NCBI GenBank assembly: GCA_003539625.1
Contig: DPOU01000009.1
Location: 1 to 64,000 of the forward strand
DNA from: Acholeplasmatales bacterium
Lineage (GTDB): Bacteria; Bacillota_I; Bacilli_A; ML615J-28; CAG-313
Length of the DNA: 64,000 bases
Direction of reading: 5' to 3'
Shown here: positions 8,471-16,163 of the stretch, piece by piece
Layout: every line of letters starts with the position of its first letter
Numbering within the stretch: position 1 is the first letter of the stretch
Translations under genes and position numbers: made by a program
The notes under the pieces: model-generated
Databases searched by the model: none
Told to the model about the DNA's origin: nothing
The model's input: the letters and a program-made list of their open reading frames with translations, nothing else

Positions 8471-9691
8471 TTATTCTTCACTAATAATTTTCAATAAGCT
8501 TGTTACTATATCAATCATTTTATTCATATCTGTAACATCTAAATATTCATATGGTCCATGAAAATTTTCACCGCCAGTTCCAAGATTTGGTGTTAAAATT
8601 CCTTCGTAACTTAATCTAGCACCATCGGTTCCACCTCTGATTGCTTCAAATTTAGGCTCTAATCCATTTTCTTTTAATGCTTTTGTCGCAAATTCAAGTA
8701 TTTTTGGTTCTTTTTGGACTAATTCCTTCATGTTATAATATGAATCAGTTAAATTTACATCAATTACTTTATAACCATATTTTGAGTTTAAGAAGTTTGC
8801 AATTTCTAAAACTAATGCTTTTTGCTTTTCAAATAATTCTTTGTTATGGTTACGAATTATATAAGATAATTTTGTATTTTCTACACCACCTTCAATATTT
8901 GATAGATGGTAAAATCCTTCATAACCTTCGGTATATTCTGGTCTTTGATTAACGGGAAGTAAAGCATTAAATTCCATAGCTACTTGAATGCTGTTAACCA
9001 TCTTATTTTTGGCATCACCAGGATGGATTGATTTACCATTTACTGTGATTTCACAGCTTGCGGCGTTGAAATTTTCATAACTAATGTAATTTATATCGCC
9101 ACCATCTATTGTATAGGCAAAATTGCAATTATGTTCCTTATAATACTGATAATTAAAATTTTTTGTTCCTTCACCAATTTCTTCATCAGGTGTAAATGTG
9201 ATAATTAAATTTGGATGAGGCAATTTATTTTTAATTATTCTTTCAACAGTAGAAACTATAATACAAATACCAGCTTTATCATCAGCTCCAAGTAAAGTAT
9301 TTCCGTTTGTGGTAATTAATGTATGTCCAAGTTTTTCTTTTAAACTTGGAAATTCACTAGGATCTAAAGATATATTATCGTTAAGTTTGACAACACTACC
9401 TGAATAACTTTCAATAATGTTAGGAGTTATATTCTCTCCGCTAGCATCAGGGCTAGTATCCATATGAGAAATTAAGCCGATAGTTTTATTTTTAGGTGAT
9501 GTTCCTTCTAAATAAGCATAAACATAACCGTATTTATCCATATACGCATTATCAAGACCTAGTCCATGTAATTCATTCACTAGATACTCTGCTAATTTTT
9601 TTTGCTTCTCAGTACTAGGTGATGTATTACTAGTAGTAGAAGATTGGGTATCAAATTTTATATAATTAAAAAAACGTTCTAAAGTGTTCAT
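8471..9691 (-). CDS. pepT: Peptidase T (tripeptide aminopeptidase)
   Basis: This 406-residue cytosolic zinc aminopeptidase of the M20 family releases N-terminal residues from tripeptides. Visible motifs are the metal ligand HMDTSPD, GADDKAG, the catalytic glutamates in TPDEEIGEG, DGG, and the late RGGTDGARLS and TGGENFHGPYE. The open frame extends to 9724, but the ATG at 9691 is preceded by a strong AAGGAGG and gives the family-like start MNTLERFFNYIKFDTQS. It is a single gene converging on the thyA operon and divergent from the marR gene. Confidence 0.95.
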   Translation of the reverse strand: MNTLERFFNYIKFDTQSSTTSNTSPSTEKQKKLAEYLVNELHGLGLDNAYMDKYGYVYAYLEGTSPKNKTIGLISHMDTSPDASGENITPNIIESYSGSVVKLNDNISLDPSEFPSLKEKLGHTLITTNGNTLLGADDKAGICIIVSTVERIIKNKLPHPNLIITFTPDEEIGEGTKNFNYQYYKEHNCNFAYTIDGGDINYISYENFNAASCEITVNGKSIHPGDAKNKMVNSIQVAMEFNALLPVNQRPEYTEGYEGFYHLSNIEGGVENTKLSYIIRNHNKELFEKQKALVLEIANFLNSKYGYKVIDVNLTDSYYNMKELVQKEPKILEFATKALKENGLEPKFEAIRGGTDGARLSYEGILTPNLGTGGENFHGPYEYLDVTDMNKMIDIVTSLLKIISEE

Positions 9692-9746
9692 ATTTCCTCC
9701 TTGTATATTTATAGTATACCCCATACTTAATAAATTTGCAATTTAA

Positions 9747-9775
9747 TTGACATTTTATAAATAACGTCTTAAAAT
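9747..9775 (+). promoter_or_regulatory. Promoter of the marR-degV operon (TTGACA-17-TAAAAT)
   Basis: A consensus -35 TTGACA (9747-9752) and -10 TAAAAT (9770-9775) with 17-bp spacing. Transcription should begin at about 9782, exactly where the palindromic operator starts. Confidence 0.8.
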
Positions 9776-9782
9776 GTTAACT

Positions 9783-9799
9783 GTGTTAATAATTAACAC
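9783..9799. promoter_or_regulatory. 17-bp palindromic operator, probably for the MarR regulator
   Basis: Perfect arms GTGTTAAT and ATTAACAC around one central A cover the predicted transcription start of the marR-degV operon. Size and placement fit a MarR dimer repressing its own operon. Extra TTAA half-sites flank it. Confidence 0.6.
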
Positions 9800-9822
9800 T
9801 ATTAATTATAAGGGAGTTAAAA

Positions 9823-10266
9823 ATGAATGAAATTATTGATTTAAAAGATGAGTTGATTGATTCAGTTAATTCATTATCCTCTGATGATTTTTTTGCCAAA
9901 ATGTTTTCAGCCTTACAAGGTGAAACATCAGTACTTATGTACATTTATCGCAATAATTGTTGTGCTTCGCCTTCAAGCATTAGTAATGCTTTAAGAATTA
10001 CTAAAGCAAGAGTTACAGCAGTTTCTAATTCATTGATCGATAAAGGGTTAATAAAATTAGAAAGAAACCAAGCTGATAGAAGAAAAGTAGATCTATTCTT
10101 AACTGATAAAGGTATCCAAAAAATTGAAGATGATATCGAAATGTTAAATAAACGTGTAAGTTACGTATTAGACGAACTTGGTGAAGAAAAAGTAAGAGAT
10201 TTGATAGATATTATAGGGGATATATTAGATATTATTAAGAAAGAGGGAAATAGACCAGATGAATAA
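9823..10266 (+). CDS. MarR family transcriptional regulator
   Basis: This 147-residue MarR-type winged-helix dimer has a helix-turn-helix around CASPSSISNALRITKARVTAVSNSLIDKGLI, followed by the wing KLERNQADRRKVDLFLTDKG with the typical D-R-R. It should bind the palindrome in its own promoter. Its gene overlaps the following degV-family gene by 8 bp, so both are one operon. Because DegV proteins bind fatty acids, the natural ligand may be a fatty acid or acyl derivative, as for other lipid-responsive MarR proteins; this is inference. Confidence 0.88.
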   Translation: MNEIIDLKDELIDSVNSLSSDDFFAKMFSALQGETSVLMYIYRNNCCASPSSISNALRITKARVTAVSNSLIDKGLIKLERNQADRRKVDLFLTDKGIQKIEDDIEMLNKRVSYVLDELGEEKVRDLIDIIGDILDIIKKEGNRPDE

Positions 10267-11152
10267 CAAAAATTTTACAATAATAAGTGATGGTTCTTGT
10301 GATTTACCAGATGAAATAGTTAAAGAAAAAGATATAAAAGTAGTACCTTTTTACATTTCATTTGATGGTAATACGTATTTGAAAGAAAAAGTAGACATCG
10401 GCGTTCAAGAATTTTACAATAAATTGGTCAATGAACCAAATGTTTATCCCAAAACAACAATGCCAGCGATTAACGATTATGTTACAACTTTTGAAGAAGA
10501 AATCGTTAAGGGAAATGATATTATTTGTATTTGCATAACAACAAAGTTTAGTGGATCTTATAATAGTGCTGTGAGTGCTAAAGATATTTGCCTTGAAAAA
10601 TATCCTGATGCGAAAATTACCGTTGTTGATTCAATGGTTAATACTGGATTACAAGGATTGTTAGTTTTAGAAGTAGTTCGTATGAAACAAGATGGTTTAA
10701 CATATGAAAAAATTGTTGAAAATATTGAAAAACTAAAAAAAACTGGAAGAATATACTTCACAGTTGGTAGTTTAGACTATTTAAGACATGGTGGTAGAAT
10801 TGGCAAATTGATGGCAATTGTTGGTGCCACATTGAAAATTAAGCCTATCATTGTTTTAAGAGATGGAGAAATTTTTTCTGAAGGTATTTCGTTTACTAGA
10901 ACTAAATCGTTCATTAGGGCAACTAACCTAGCGATTGAATATTTCAATAAAAACAAATTAAATATGAACGAATATCAATTTGTAACTGGCTATGGTTATG
11001 ATGAAGTAGAAGGTAAAAACTTCCACAAGCGTTTTGAAGATATGATTGGAAGACCTAACTTACTAAATCTTCAAATTGGCGCAACAATAGGTGTTCATAC
11101 AGGCCCATATCCTTTAGGAATTGGCTTTATCAAAAAATATGAATATCTATAA
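10259..11152 (+). CDS. DegV (FakB-type) fatty-acid-binding family protein
   Basis: This 297-residue DegV family protein shows SDGSCDLP at the N-terminus, the TTMPAIND segment (the T-S/T-P-S-like motif), ITTKFSGSYNSA, and the C-terminal HTGPYPLGIGF. In Bacillota such proteins (FakB) hold a fatty acid for phosphorylation by FakA before its use by PlsX/PlsY. No fakA is seen here. The gene overlaps the MarR regulator and is followed by the tRNA-Leu gene on the opposite strand. plsY elsewhere in the window is a possible downstream user of the product. Confidence 0.9.
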   Translation: MNNKNFTIISDGSCDLPDEIVKEKDIKVVPFYISFDGNTYLKEKVDIGVQEFYNKLVNEPNVYPKTTMPAINDYVTTFEEEIVKGNDIICICITTKFSGSYNSAVSAKDICLEKYPDAKITVVDSMVNTGLQGLLVLEVVRMKQDGLTYEKIVENIEKLKKTGRIYFTVGSLDYLRHGGRIGKLMAIVGATLKIKPIIVLRDGEIFSEGISFTRTKSFIRATNLAIEYFNKNKLNMNEYQFVTGYGYDEVEGKNFHKRFEDMIGRPNLLNLQIGATIGVHTGPYPLGIGFIKKYEYL

Positions 11153-11162
11153 AAAATAAAAA

Positions 11163-11248
11163 TGGTGCCACTGGTCGGACTCGAACCGACACGGTATTGC
11201 TACCACTGGATTTTGAGTCCAGCGCGTCTACCATTTCACCACAGTGGC
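11163..11248 (-). tRNA. tRNA-Leu (anticodon CAA)
   Basis: This is an 86-nt class II tRNA with the CCA end encoded. It has a 7-bp acceptor stem (GCCACTG / CAGTGGC), a D arm with TGGTAGAC, and an anticodon stem CTGGA/TCCAG with loop CTCAAAA, giving anticodon CAA for codon TTG. The variable arm is long (TGGTAGCAATACC) and the T arm carries GGTTCGACTCC. It is transcribed opposite to its neighbours. The overlapping plus-strand open frame is not a gene. Confidence 0.97.
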
Positions 11249-11383
11249 ACATTGCTTATATATTTTACTACAAAAGTATAAAAATAGCAAGTAAATCGTT
11301 TATTTATTCAAAAATGCAAATTAAAAATAGGAAATTTTTGATAGCAAACAAAATGCAAATATTTTTTAAAAAACAAGAAAAAA

Positions 11384-11524
11384 TGGTAAAATATTATTAT
11401 GAAAAGCCAAAATAATGCCAAAAAAGCTAATTTTAAGCGTTTGAAACCCTAATTTTGTGATTAAGTGTATTTCGAACGTTTTTAGAATGACCACAGGCAT
11501 GCCAAGTTAACAGAGGAATAAAAT
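11384..11524 (+). promoter_or_regulatory. Long leader with an attenuator-like hairpin before the zinc-ribbon acyltransferase gene
   Basis: A -10-like TAAAAT near 11388 is followed by about 130 nt of leader. Inside it, AGCGTTTGAAA (11436-11446) pairs with TTTCGAACGTT (11470-11480) as 11 continuous pairs with G-T wobbles. Five T follow directly, like an intrinsic terminator before the coding region. A second small palindrome, GGCATGCC, lies at about 11496-11503. Most genes here have leaders under 50 nt, so this one stands out. Confidence 0.4.
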
Positions 11525-12763
11525 ATGAAAAAAAACACCAATAAAATAGGCAAAGTAAAACCAAATCCGCTTGCATGGTTCATTTATGTAACGGGAAGTA
11601 AAATTTACATGTCTAAGAGAAACAAGGTTATCATTGATAGAATTGTCTTCAAAAATCGCAATAAAAAAGAAGGTTGTATTGTTCTATATAATCATAGCTC
11701 TAACAAAGATCATTTTGTTACTACCCTTAGTTTTGGGTTTACCAGAGTTGCTTATGTAACTACTTCACATTTTTACTATTCAAAAAAGCTTAGTTTTGTA
11801 TTAAAACTAGCTAGAGCAATTCCAAAAGAACAATTTAAATCTGATGTTAGCACTATAAAGAAAATAAAAAGAGCCTTAAATAAGAAGGTTCCTGTTGCGA
11901 TTGCGCCAACAGGTCAAATCACAGTACATGGTGATGCTTTATACTTTGATCCTTCAATTGTGAAACTTTTAAAAATGTGTAAAGTTGATGTTTACGCGAT
12001 AAGAATGCATGGTAACTACTATGCATATCCTAAATGGCGTAAATATTATCGTGATGTACCAATTCATTCTGAGTTTGTTAAAGTAATTGATAAAAAAGAA
12101 TTAGAAACTTTATCGGATGATGAGATTTATAAACGTACATATGATGCAATTAACGTTAATGATCGTCAAGAACAAAGCAAATATAACTATCAATTACATT
12201 CTCAAGGCCTAATAGAAGGCATTGAAGATATTTTGTATCAATGTCCTAAATGTATGCAAAAATACCAAATGGCTACTAGTAAAGACTTATTGATTTGTAA
12301 TTCTTGTGGAAACACAGTAAAAATGAATGAAAAAGGTTTTTTAGAAGGTGTTAGTCAAAACTATGTATTAATGCAAAATGAAGCAGAGTGGTATAAATGG
12401 GAACAAAGAAAAATGATTCAAGAGATTAACAATAATACATTTAAACTTGAGGGAAAATTCAAATTAATTACCAATTTACACGAACAATATGTTTTAGAAG
12501 ATGCAGGAACGGGTAAATTAGTACTAACTCCTGATCGCTTTTACTATGAAGGCTATATTGGTGATGAAATCAAAACCAAAGAATTTAAACTAGATCGATT
12601 AGTTCAATTACCATTTGAAGTAAGAAAACACTTTGATATTCCTGATGATGAAGGATACTTTGAGTTCATACCTACTGATGATGAAAACAAAGCTAAAATT
12701 ATTCAATTTGTACAAGCAGTAGAAGTAATTTCTGCGATGAGGCAAAATAGATCATTATGGTAA
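11525..12763 (+). CDS. PlsC-like acyltransferase-fold protein with a zinc ribbon
   Basis: This is a 412-residue protein. The N-terminal half resembles lysophospholipid acyltransferases: HX4D is present in NHSSNKD (H57, D62). The usual PEGT block is replaced by APTG (127-130). A CxxC...CxxC zinc ribbon follows (C240, C243, C258, C261). The last 130 residues form an unassigned beta-rich domain. No clear transmembrane segment is visible. The combination suggests a divergent acyltransferase that may bind zinc or a nucleic acid or protein partner. It overlaps the next gene (rRNA methyltransferase-like) by 7 bp, which indicates a two-gene operon. Confidence 0.65.
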   Translation: MKKNTNKIGKVKPNPLAWFIYVTGSKIYMSKRNKVIIDRIVFKNRNKKEGCIVLYNHSSNKDHFVTTLSFGFTRVAYVTTSHFYYSKKLSFVLKLARAIPKEQFKSDVSTIKKIKRALNKKVPVAIAPTGQITVHGDALYFDPSIVKLLKMCKVDVYAIRMHGNYYAYPKWRKYYRDVPIHSEFVKVIDKKELETLSDDEIYKRTYDAINVNDRQEQSKYNYQLHSQGLIEGIEDILYQCPKCMQKYQMATSKDLLICNSCGNTVKMNEKGFLEGVSQNYVLMQNEAEWYKWEQRKMIQEINNNTFKLEGKFKLITNLHEQYVLEDAGTGKLVLTPDRFYYEGYIGDEIKTKEFKLDRLVQLPFEVRKHFDIPDDEGYFEFIPTDDENKAKIIQFVQAVEVISAMRQNRSLW

Positions 12764-13908
12764 ATAATTTAGAATGTTCATTATCTAAAAAATGTGGTAA
12801 TTGCCCACTTGGTTCACATACATACCAAGAAACTATTAAAATAAAACAAGATTATGTAAATAAGCTATTTAAAGATGCTTCAATCAATAAAAAAATTGAT
12901 AATATGTCAATAGCTCAAAATAATATAGGCTATCGCAATAAAATGATTATCGGTTTTAAAAAGTACAATGGTAAAATACTTGCGGGGTTCTATGAAGAAA
13001 ATTCTCACAAAATAATTGACTTAGACTATTGTCCTTTACATACTAAAGAACAAAATAAGATAGCTCAAGCAATCAAAAACATAATTATTAAGTTAAGATT
13101 ACCAATATATGATGAAGATCGTAAAACTGGTTTGATTAGATTCGCATTAATCCGTGAATCTTTTTCAACAAAAGAAATTTTAGTAACAATTATTACAGCT
13201 AGTGAAAACTTTCCTGCGCGTAGTGAATTTGTTAAACTTTTAAGAGAGTCATCAGATAAAATCAAAACCATTGTTCAAAATATTAATAGTCGTAGCACAA
13301 GTATAGTACTTGGTGAAAAAGAACGAGTATTATATGGACCGGGTTTTATTAATGATGAATTATTAGACTTAAAATTTCAAATTACATCAAAATCATTTTA
13401 TCAAGTAAATCCATCACAAACGGTAATACTCTATCAAACAGTTGAAAAATTAGCAAAATTAAATAAAAATGATGTATTACTAGATGCATATAGTGGGGTA
13501 GGGACAATTGGCTTATATCTTTCTAAAAAAGTTAAACAAGTAATAAGTGTTGAAAATAATCGCCAAGCCGTTAATGCGGCAATAGCAAATGCAAAAGTAA
13601 ATCATATTAGCAATGATACATTTATATTAGATGATGCAACAAATTTTATCACAAATGTTGATAAAAAAAGTTTAAAAATAGATGTTTTGGTAATGGATCC
13701 ACCAAGAACAGGATCTACAATAGAATTTCTAAAAGCTACTATTACGTTATCACCAAGACAAATTATATACGTATCTTGTGGACCAGATACTCTTGTTAGA
13801 GATTTAAAATATCTATTAAGAGGTGGCTATAAAATTGATTATGTTCACTGTGTTGATATGTTTTGTTGGACTAATCACATTGAAACAGTAGTTTTATTGT
13901 CAAAATAA
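12757..13908 (+). CDS. RNA (uracil-5-)-methyltransferase, RlmD/TrmFO-independent RumA type
   Basis: This 383-residue SAM-dependent enzyme should methylate C5 of a uridine in rRNA or tRNA. The N-terminal CSLSKKCGNC arrangement fits the 4Fe-4S cysteines of this family. QVNPSQ, the SAM motif LDAYSGVGTIG, the catalytic region VMDPPRTG, and YVSCGPDTLVRDL with the nucleophilic Cys are present. It is shorter than many paralogues because it lacks a full N-terminal TRAM domain. It starts inside the end of the upstream gene with only a weak ribosome site, so translation is probably coupled. The target base cannot be told from sequence. Confidence 0.9.
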   Translation: MVNNLECSLSKKCGNCPLGSHTYQETIKIKQDYVNKLFKDASINKKIDNMSIAQNNIGYRNKMIIGFKKYNGKILAGFYEENSHKIIDLDYCPLHTKEQNKIAQAIKNIIIKLRLPIYDEDRKTGLIRFALIRESFSTKEILVTIITASENFPARSEFVKLLRESSDKIKTIVQNINSRSTSIVLGEKERVLYGPGFINDELLDLKFQITSKSFYQVNPSQTVILYQTVEKLAKLNKNDVLLDAYSGVGTIGLYLSKKVKQVISVENNRQAVNAAIANAKVNHISNDTFILDDATNFITNVDKKSLKIDVLVMDPPRTGSTIEFLKATITLSPRQIIYVSCGPDTLVRDLKYLLRGGYKIDYVHCVDMFCWTNHIETVVLLSK

Positions 13909-13954
13909 TTATATTTAGTGTGATGTAAATAATTATAAGCGAGAATACAATAAA

Positions 13955-15016
13955 ATGGATATAGAAGAAATAAAAAAGTTAATCCCTAATTTTATACTAA
14001 AGTACTTAAATCAAAGTAATTTTGAAATAAATGAATCATATATAAAATCGCTGATTGAATATCGAAACCCATTAGAAGAAAAACTCACAAATGGTTCCAT
14101 TGCTAGATTAGTTTCATATGATTTTTTTAACAAAATGCTATATTCATATGACAAAGGTCTTGGAAAAATTGTTTGTTATAAAAATAATGAAGTGGTGCTT
14201 TATGATGATATTTATCAAGCAATAATGCAAAATTACGATACTAAATACATATATGGTTTTGAAACCCTTCATTCACAAGGAATTATACCCACAAAAAAAG
14301 CATATAACTTTTTTGGTTCCAATATAACAGTGTTTGAACCTGTTACTCCATTATTAAACAAACTTAACATCTTTGTAAGTTTTATCTATAGTTGGAAACA
14401 TGATAAAAGAGCTATGCGTGTTTATAAGGACTATAAAAAAATACATAAATTTAAGCATTATAACGAATTTGTGGCTCAGTATATTAAATATTATACATTT
14501 TCATTAGGAGATGTGCTGTCATTTGTAAAATGTAAAGTTGAGAAAGAAAAAGAACAAATAAAAAAAAGATCAAGCAAAGTATACGATAAATGTATAGAAA
14601 AACTTTTAAAGAGATATACATTAAATAAAAGAAGTTATTTTGAAGAAGTTGAAAATATTAATGATTATAAAAAATATAGTGGTATTTATATTCTATGTTT
14701 TAACGATAAAAAAGCGTTTTACATTGGCAAAACATCTGTATCTCTGAAAGATAGAATTATTAAACATTTTTCAAATCCACAGACAGGTTTCGAACAAAAT
14801 AACAAAATTCAAGATATCAGTAAAATTTATGTTTTAAAAATACAAGCAGAGTTTTTAGATTATGTCGAACGCGATTGTATAGCAAGTATACCAAGCGAGT
14901 ATTTATTAAATGTACTTGAAGGCGGAAATACTATTGAATCTATTCATAGCAACCAATATAACCCTGCGAAAAACTTACTATCAAAAAAAGCTATTAGAAT
15001 AATCATAAAAGATTAA
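13955..15016 (+). CDS. GIY-YIG domain protein
   Basis: This 353-residue protein has a GIY-YIG nuclease-like domain in the C-terminal third: GIY at 243-245, YIG at 256-258, K259, Arg at 267 and a following His. Downstream acidic residues in YVERD could be the metal ligand. The N-terminal 240 residues are basic and Tyr/Lys-rich and match no family I recognise. It lies directly before the accessory island and ends in its own terminator. It could be a nuclease linked to mobile DNA or defence, or a housekeeping protein; the sequence does not decide. Confidence 0.7.
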   Translation: MDIEEIKKLIPNFILKYLNQSNFEINESYIKSLIEYRNPLEEKLTNGSIARLVSYDFFNKMLYSYDKGLGKIVCYKNNEVVLYDDIYQAIMQNYDTKYIYGFETLHSQGIIPTKKAYNFFGSNITVFEPVTPLLNKLNIFVSFIYSWKHDKRAMRVYKDYKKIHKFKHYNEFVAQYIKYYTFSLGDVLSFVKCKVEKEKEQIKKRSSKVYDKCIEKLLKRYTLNKRSYFEEVENINDYKKYSGIYILCFNDKKAFYIGKTSVSLKDRIIKHFSNPQTGFEQNNKIQDISKIYVLKIQAEFLDYVERDCIASIPSEYLLNVLEGGNTIESIHSNQYNPAKNLLSKKAIRIIIKD

Positions 15017-15114
15017 ATTATGTAAATTTCAATAATCGTTTTATTTAAAAATGAATACGTCTTGAATAATTACAAATTTGTTTAAAAAACTGATTATCTA
15101 ATTAAACAATATAT

Positions 15115-15165
15115 AAGATTCTTTTATAACGTAGTTTATATGAACTATTTAAAGAATCTTTTTTT
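15115..15165 (+). terminator. Terminator after the GIY-YIG gene
   Basis: Perfect 10-bp arms AAGATTCTTT (15115-15124) and AAAGAATCTT (15151-15160) followed by seven T. Confidence 0.8.
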
Positions 15166-15208
15166 ATTTGGTTTATAAAAAATCATTTAATTTAAAAAAA
15201 TATAACAA

Positions 15209-15485
15209 AAGCTGCCAATAATGTTGTTTTTTAACATATAATTCATTTTTAGCTAATAGATAAGTTGAAATAAGTAACATAAGCATTATATTATGTTTAT
15301 CGACATAATTTGTATATATAAATACTATTTTATATGAATAATTAAACATATATTAGTTAGGATTTAAATATGAAAAAAATAAGTATTTTATTGAAATGAT
15401 TTATAGTAGGCTGTGTTATATCAGGGTTTCCACAAGTATGTTTGCAGTTATTTTAATTGTGTACTACTCTATGATGATTAATGAT
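15209..15485 (+). repeat. Left copy of a divergent direct repeat (5' end of a DUF368 gene)
   Basis: This stretch aligns along its length, at roughly three quarters identity by eye, with 22524-22806. The shared part covers the promoter region, the block TTAGTTAGGATTTAA before the start codon, and the first 35 or so codons of the DUF368 gene. Everything between the two copies (about 7 kb) is the accessory island. The stretch 15016-15369 holds no gene besides the terminator and this repeat. Confidence 0.75.
15370..15485 (+). pseudogene. Remnant of a DUF368 gene start
   Basis: ATG at 15370 begins MKKISILLK, nearly identical to the first nine residues of the intact DUF368-acyltransferase gene at 22690. 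Codon 10 is TGA, a small deletion follows, and homology ends after about 115 bp. The upstream region is conserved as well. The rest of the gene is missing, replaced by island sequence. The decay in both coding and upstream parts indicates an old event. Confidence 0.75.
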
Positions 15486-15693
15486 AAATAAAATAAACTA
15501 ATATAACCTGTGTTGATAACGTTATAGATTATATAAGAGTCATTAATATTGTCCTTGTTTTAAATCGGATATATTATTTAATGATATATTTGTTTAAATA
15601 AAAGTTTTGTGATACAATTATAATGTAAAGTTTTAAATATGTAAAATGCAATTTAGTCTTACAGGAGGCTATAAGCCTAGAAAGGTTTTACAT
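15486..15693 (+). promoter_or_regulatory. Upstream region of the small HTH gene
   Basis: This AT-rich stretch has no gene. A -10-like TATAAT lies at 15619-15624. A small palindrome AGGCT-ata-AGCCT (about 15665-15677) overlaps a GGAGG. It lies just before the AGAAAGG that serves the ATG at 15694. Confidence 0.35.
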
Positions 15694-15930
15694 ATGAATC
15701 AAATAAATATTAATAAGATTTCAAAAGAAGAAATCCTTTTGAAAGTTTATAAAATGTTAGACTTACTAGTTGAATACGAGATAAGTCAGAAAAATATTGC
15801 CAAGTTTATTGGTGTATCGGATAGAACTATCAGAAATTGGCTTAATGCTAAAAGCATTCCAAATTCAGATAGCTGGATAAATTTGAATAGACTTTACAAA
15901 CAAGTAAAGGAGCAACGCCTATGGTGTTAG
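15694..15930 (+). CDS. Small helix-turn-helix DNA-binding protein
   Basis: This 78-residue protein has a single HTH of the Xre/resolvase-like type: ISQKNIAKFIGVSDRTIRNWLNAKSIP, with the recognition helix at SDRTIRNWL. The frame is open from 15646, but the ATG at 15694 follows AGAAAGG at good spacing and gives a compact domain. Its stop codon lies inside the terminator hairpin. It is the first gene of the accessory island and a likely regulator of the FtsH-like operon, whose promoter carries a 17-bp palindrome. Confidence 0.75.
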   Translation: MNQININKISKEEILLKVYKMLDLLVEYEISQKNIAKFIGVSDRTIRNWLNAKSIPNSDSWINLNRLYKQVKEQRLWC

Positions 15931-15938
15931 CTCCTTTT
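15907..15938 (+). terminator. Terminator overlapping the end of the HTH gene
   Basis: GGAGC-a-ACGCC pairs with GGTGT-t-a-GCTCC around a 3-nt loop and is followed by six T. The hairpin contains the last codons and the TAG stop. Confidence 0.8.
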
Positions 15939-15968
15939 TTGTATGCAAAAAACATTGTGTACAAATAA

Positions 15969-15992
15969 CGGAAACATATTTCCGCATTTTTT
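15969..15992 (+). terminator. Second terminator-like hairpin before the FtsH-like operon
   Basis: CGGAAA (15969-15974) and TTTCCG (15979-15984) form a 6-bp stem with a 4-nt loop. Six T follow shortly after. Confidence 0.55.
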
Positions 15993-16018
15993 GCTAAAAA
16001 AATTATAATGAATATAAT
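15991..16018 (+). promoter_or_regulatory. Candidate promoter of the FtsH-like operon (TTGCTA-16-TATAAT)
   Basis: TTGCTA (15991-15996) and TATAAT (16013-16018) with a 16-bp spacer. A second TATAAT is at 16004-16009. Predicted transcription start is about 16025, at the palindromic operator. Confidence 0.5.
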
Positions 16019-16024
16019 AGTTAT

Positions 16025-16041
16025 GTATGAATTATTCATAC
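16025..16041. promoter_or_regulatory. 17-bp perfect palindrome at the FtsH-like operon promoter
   Basis: Arms GTATGAAT and ATTCATAC surround one central T and lie over the predicted transcription start. This is the size of a dimeric repressor operator. The HTH protein encoded just upstream is the natural candidate. Confidence 0.5.
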
Positions 16042-16045
16042 CCCC

Positions 16046-16120
16046 GCGAGATTAATTCGCATTGGTTAAAATAATTAAAATTTCCTCGCTAGTAATAGGC
16101 ATTGGTTAAATAACTATTAC
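16046..16120 (+). ncRNA. Twin-hairpin leader with two identical loops before the FtsH-like gene
   Basis: Two successive hairpins present the same 12-nt loop sequence GCATTGGTTAAA (16059-16070 and 16099-16110, exactly 40 bp apart). Hairpin 1 uses outer pairs GCGAG/CTCGC (16046-16050, 16085-16089) and inner TTAATT/AATTAA. Hairpin 2 uses a perfect GTAATAG/CTATTAC (16092-16098, 16114-16120). The stems differ in sequence while the loops are conserved, which argues for a bound loop or a cis-acting RNA element. As DNA, two sites four helical turns apart are also possible. Confidence 0.5.
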
Positions 16121-16163
16121 AAAATTCGCAACTATGCGTAAATAGTAGAAAGATTAATTATCT

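Noticed and set aside
11197..11415. Plus-strand 72-codon open frame over the tRNA
   Set aside because: It lies on top of tRNA-Leu and AT-rich leader, has no ribosome site and no protein-like composition.
15370..15485. Functional gene in which TGA is read as tryptophan (Mycoplasma-type code)
   Set aside because: Further stops and a deletion follow, and other genes in the window use TGA as stop and TGG for Trp. The remnant is a pseudogene.
16046..16120. CRISPR-like repeats
   Set aside because: Only two 12-nt repeats, no spacer series and no cas genes.
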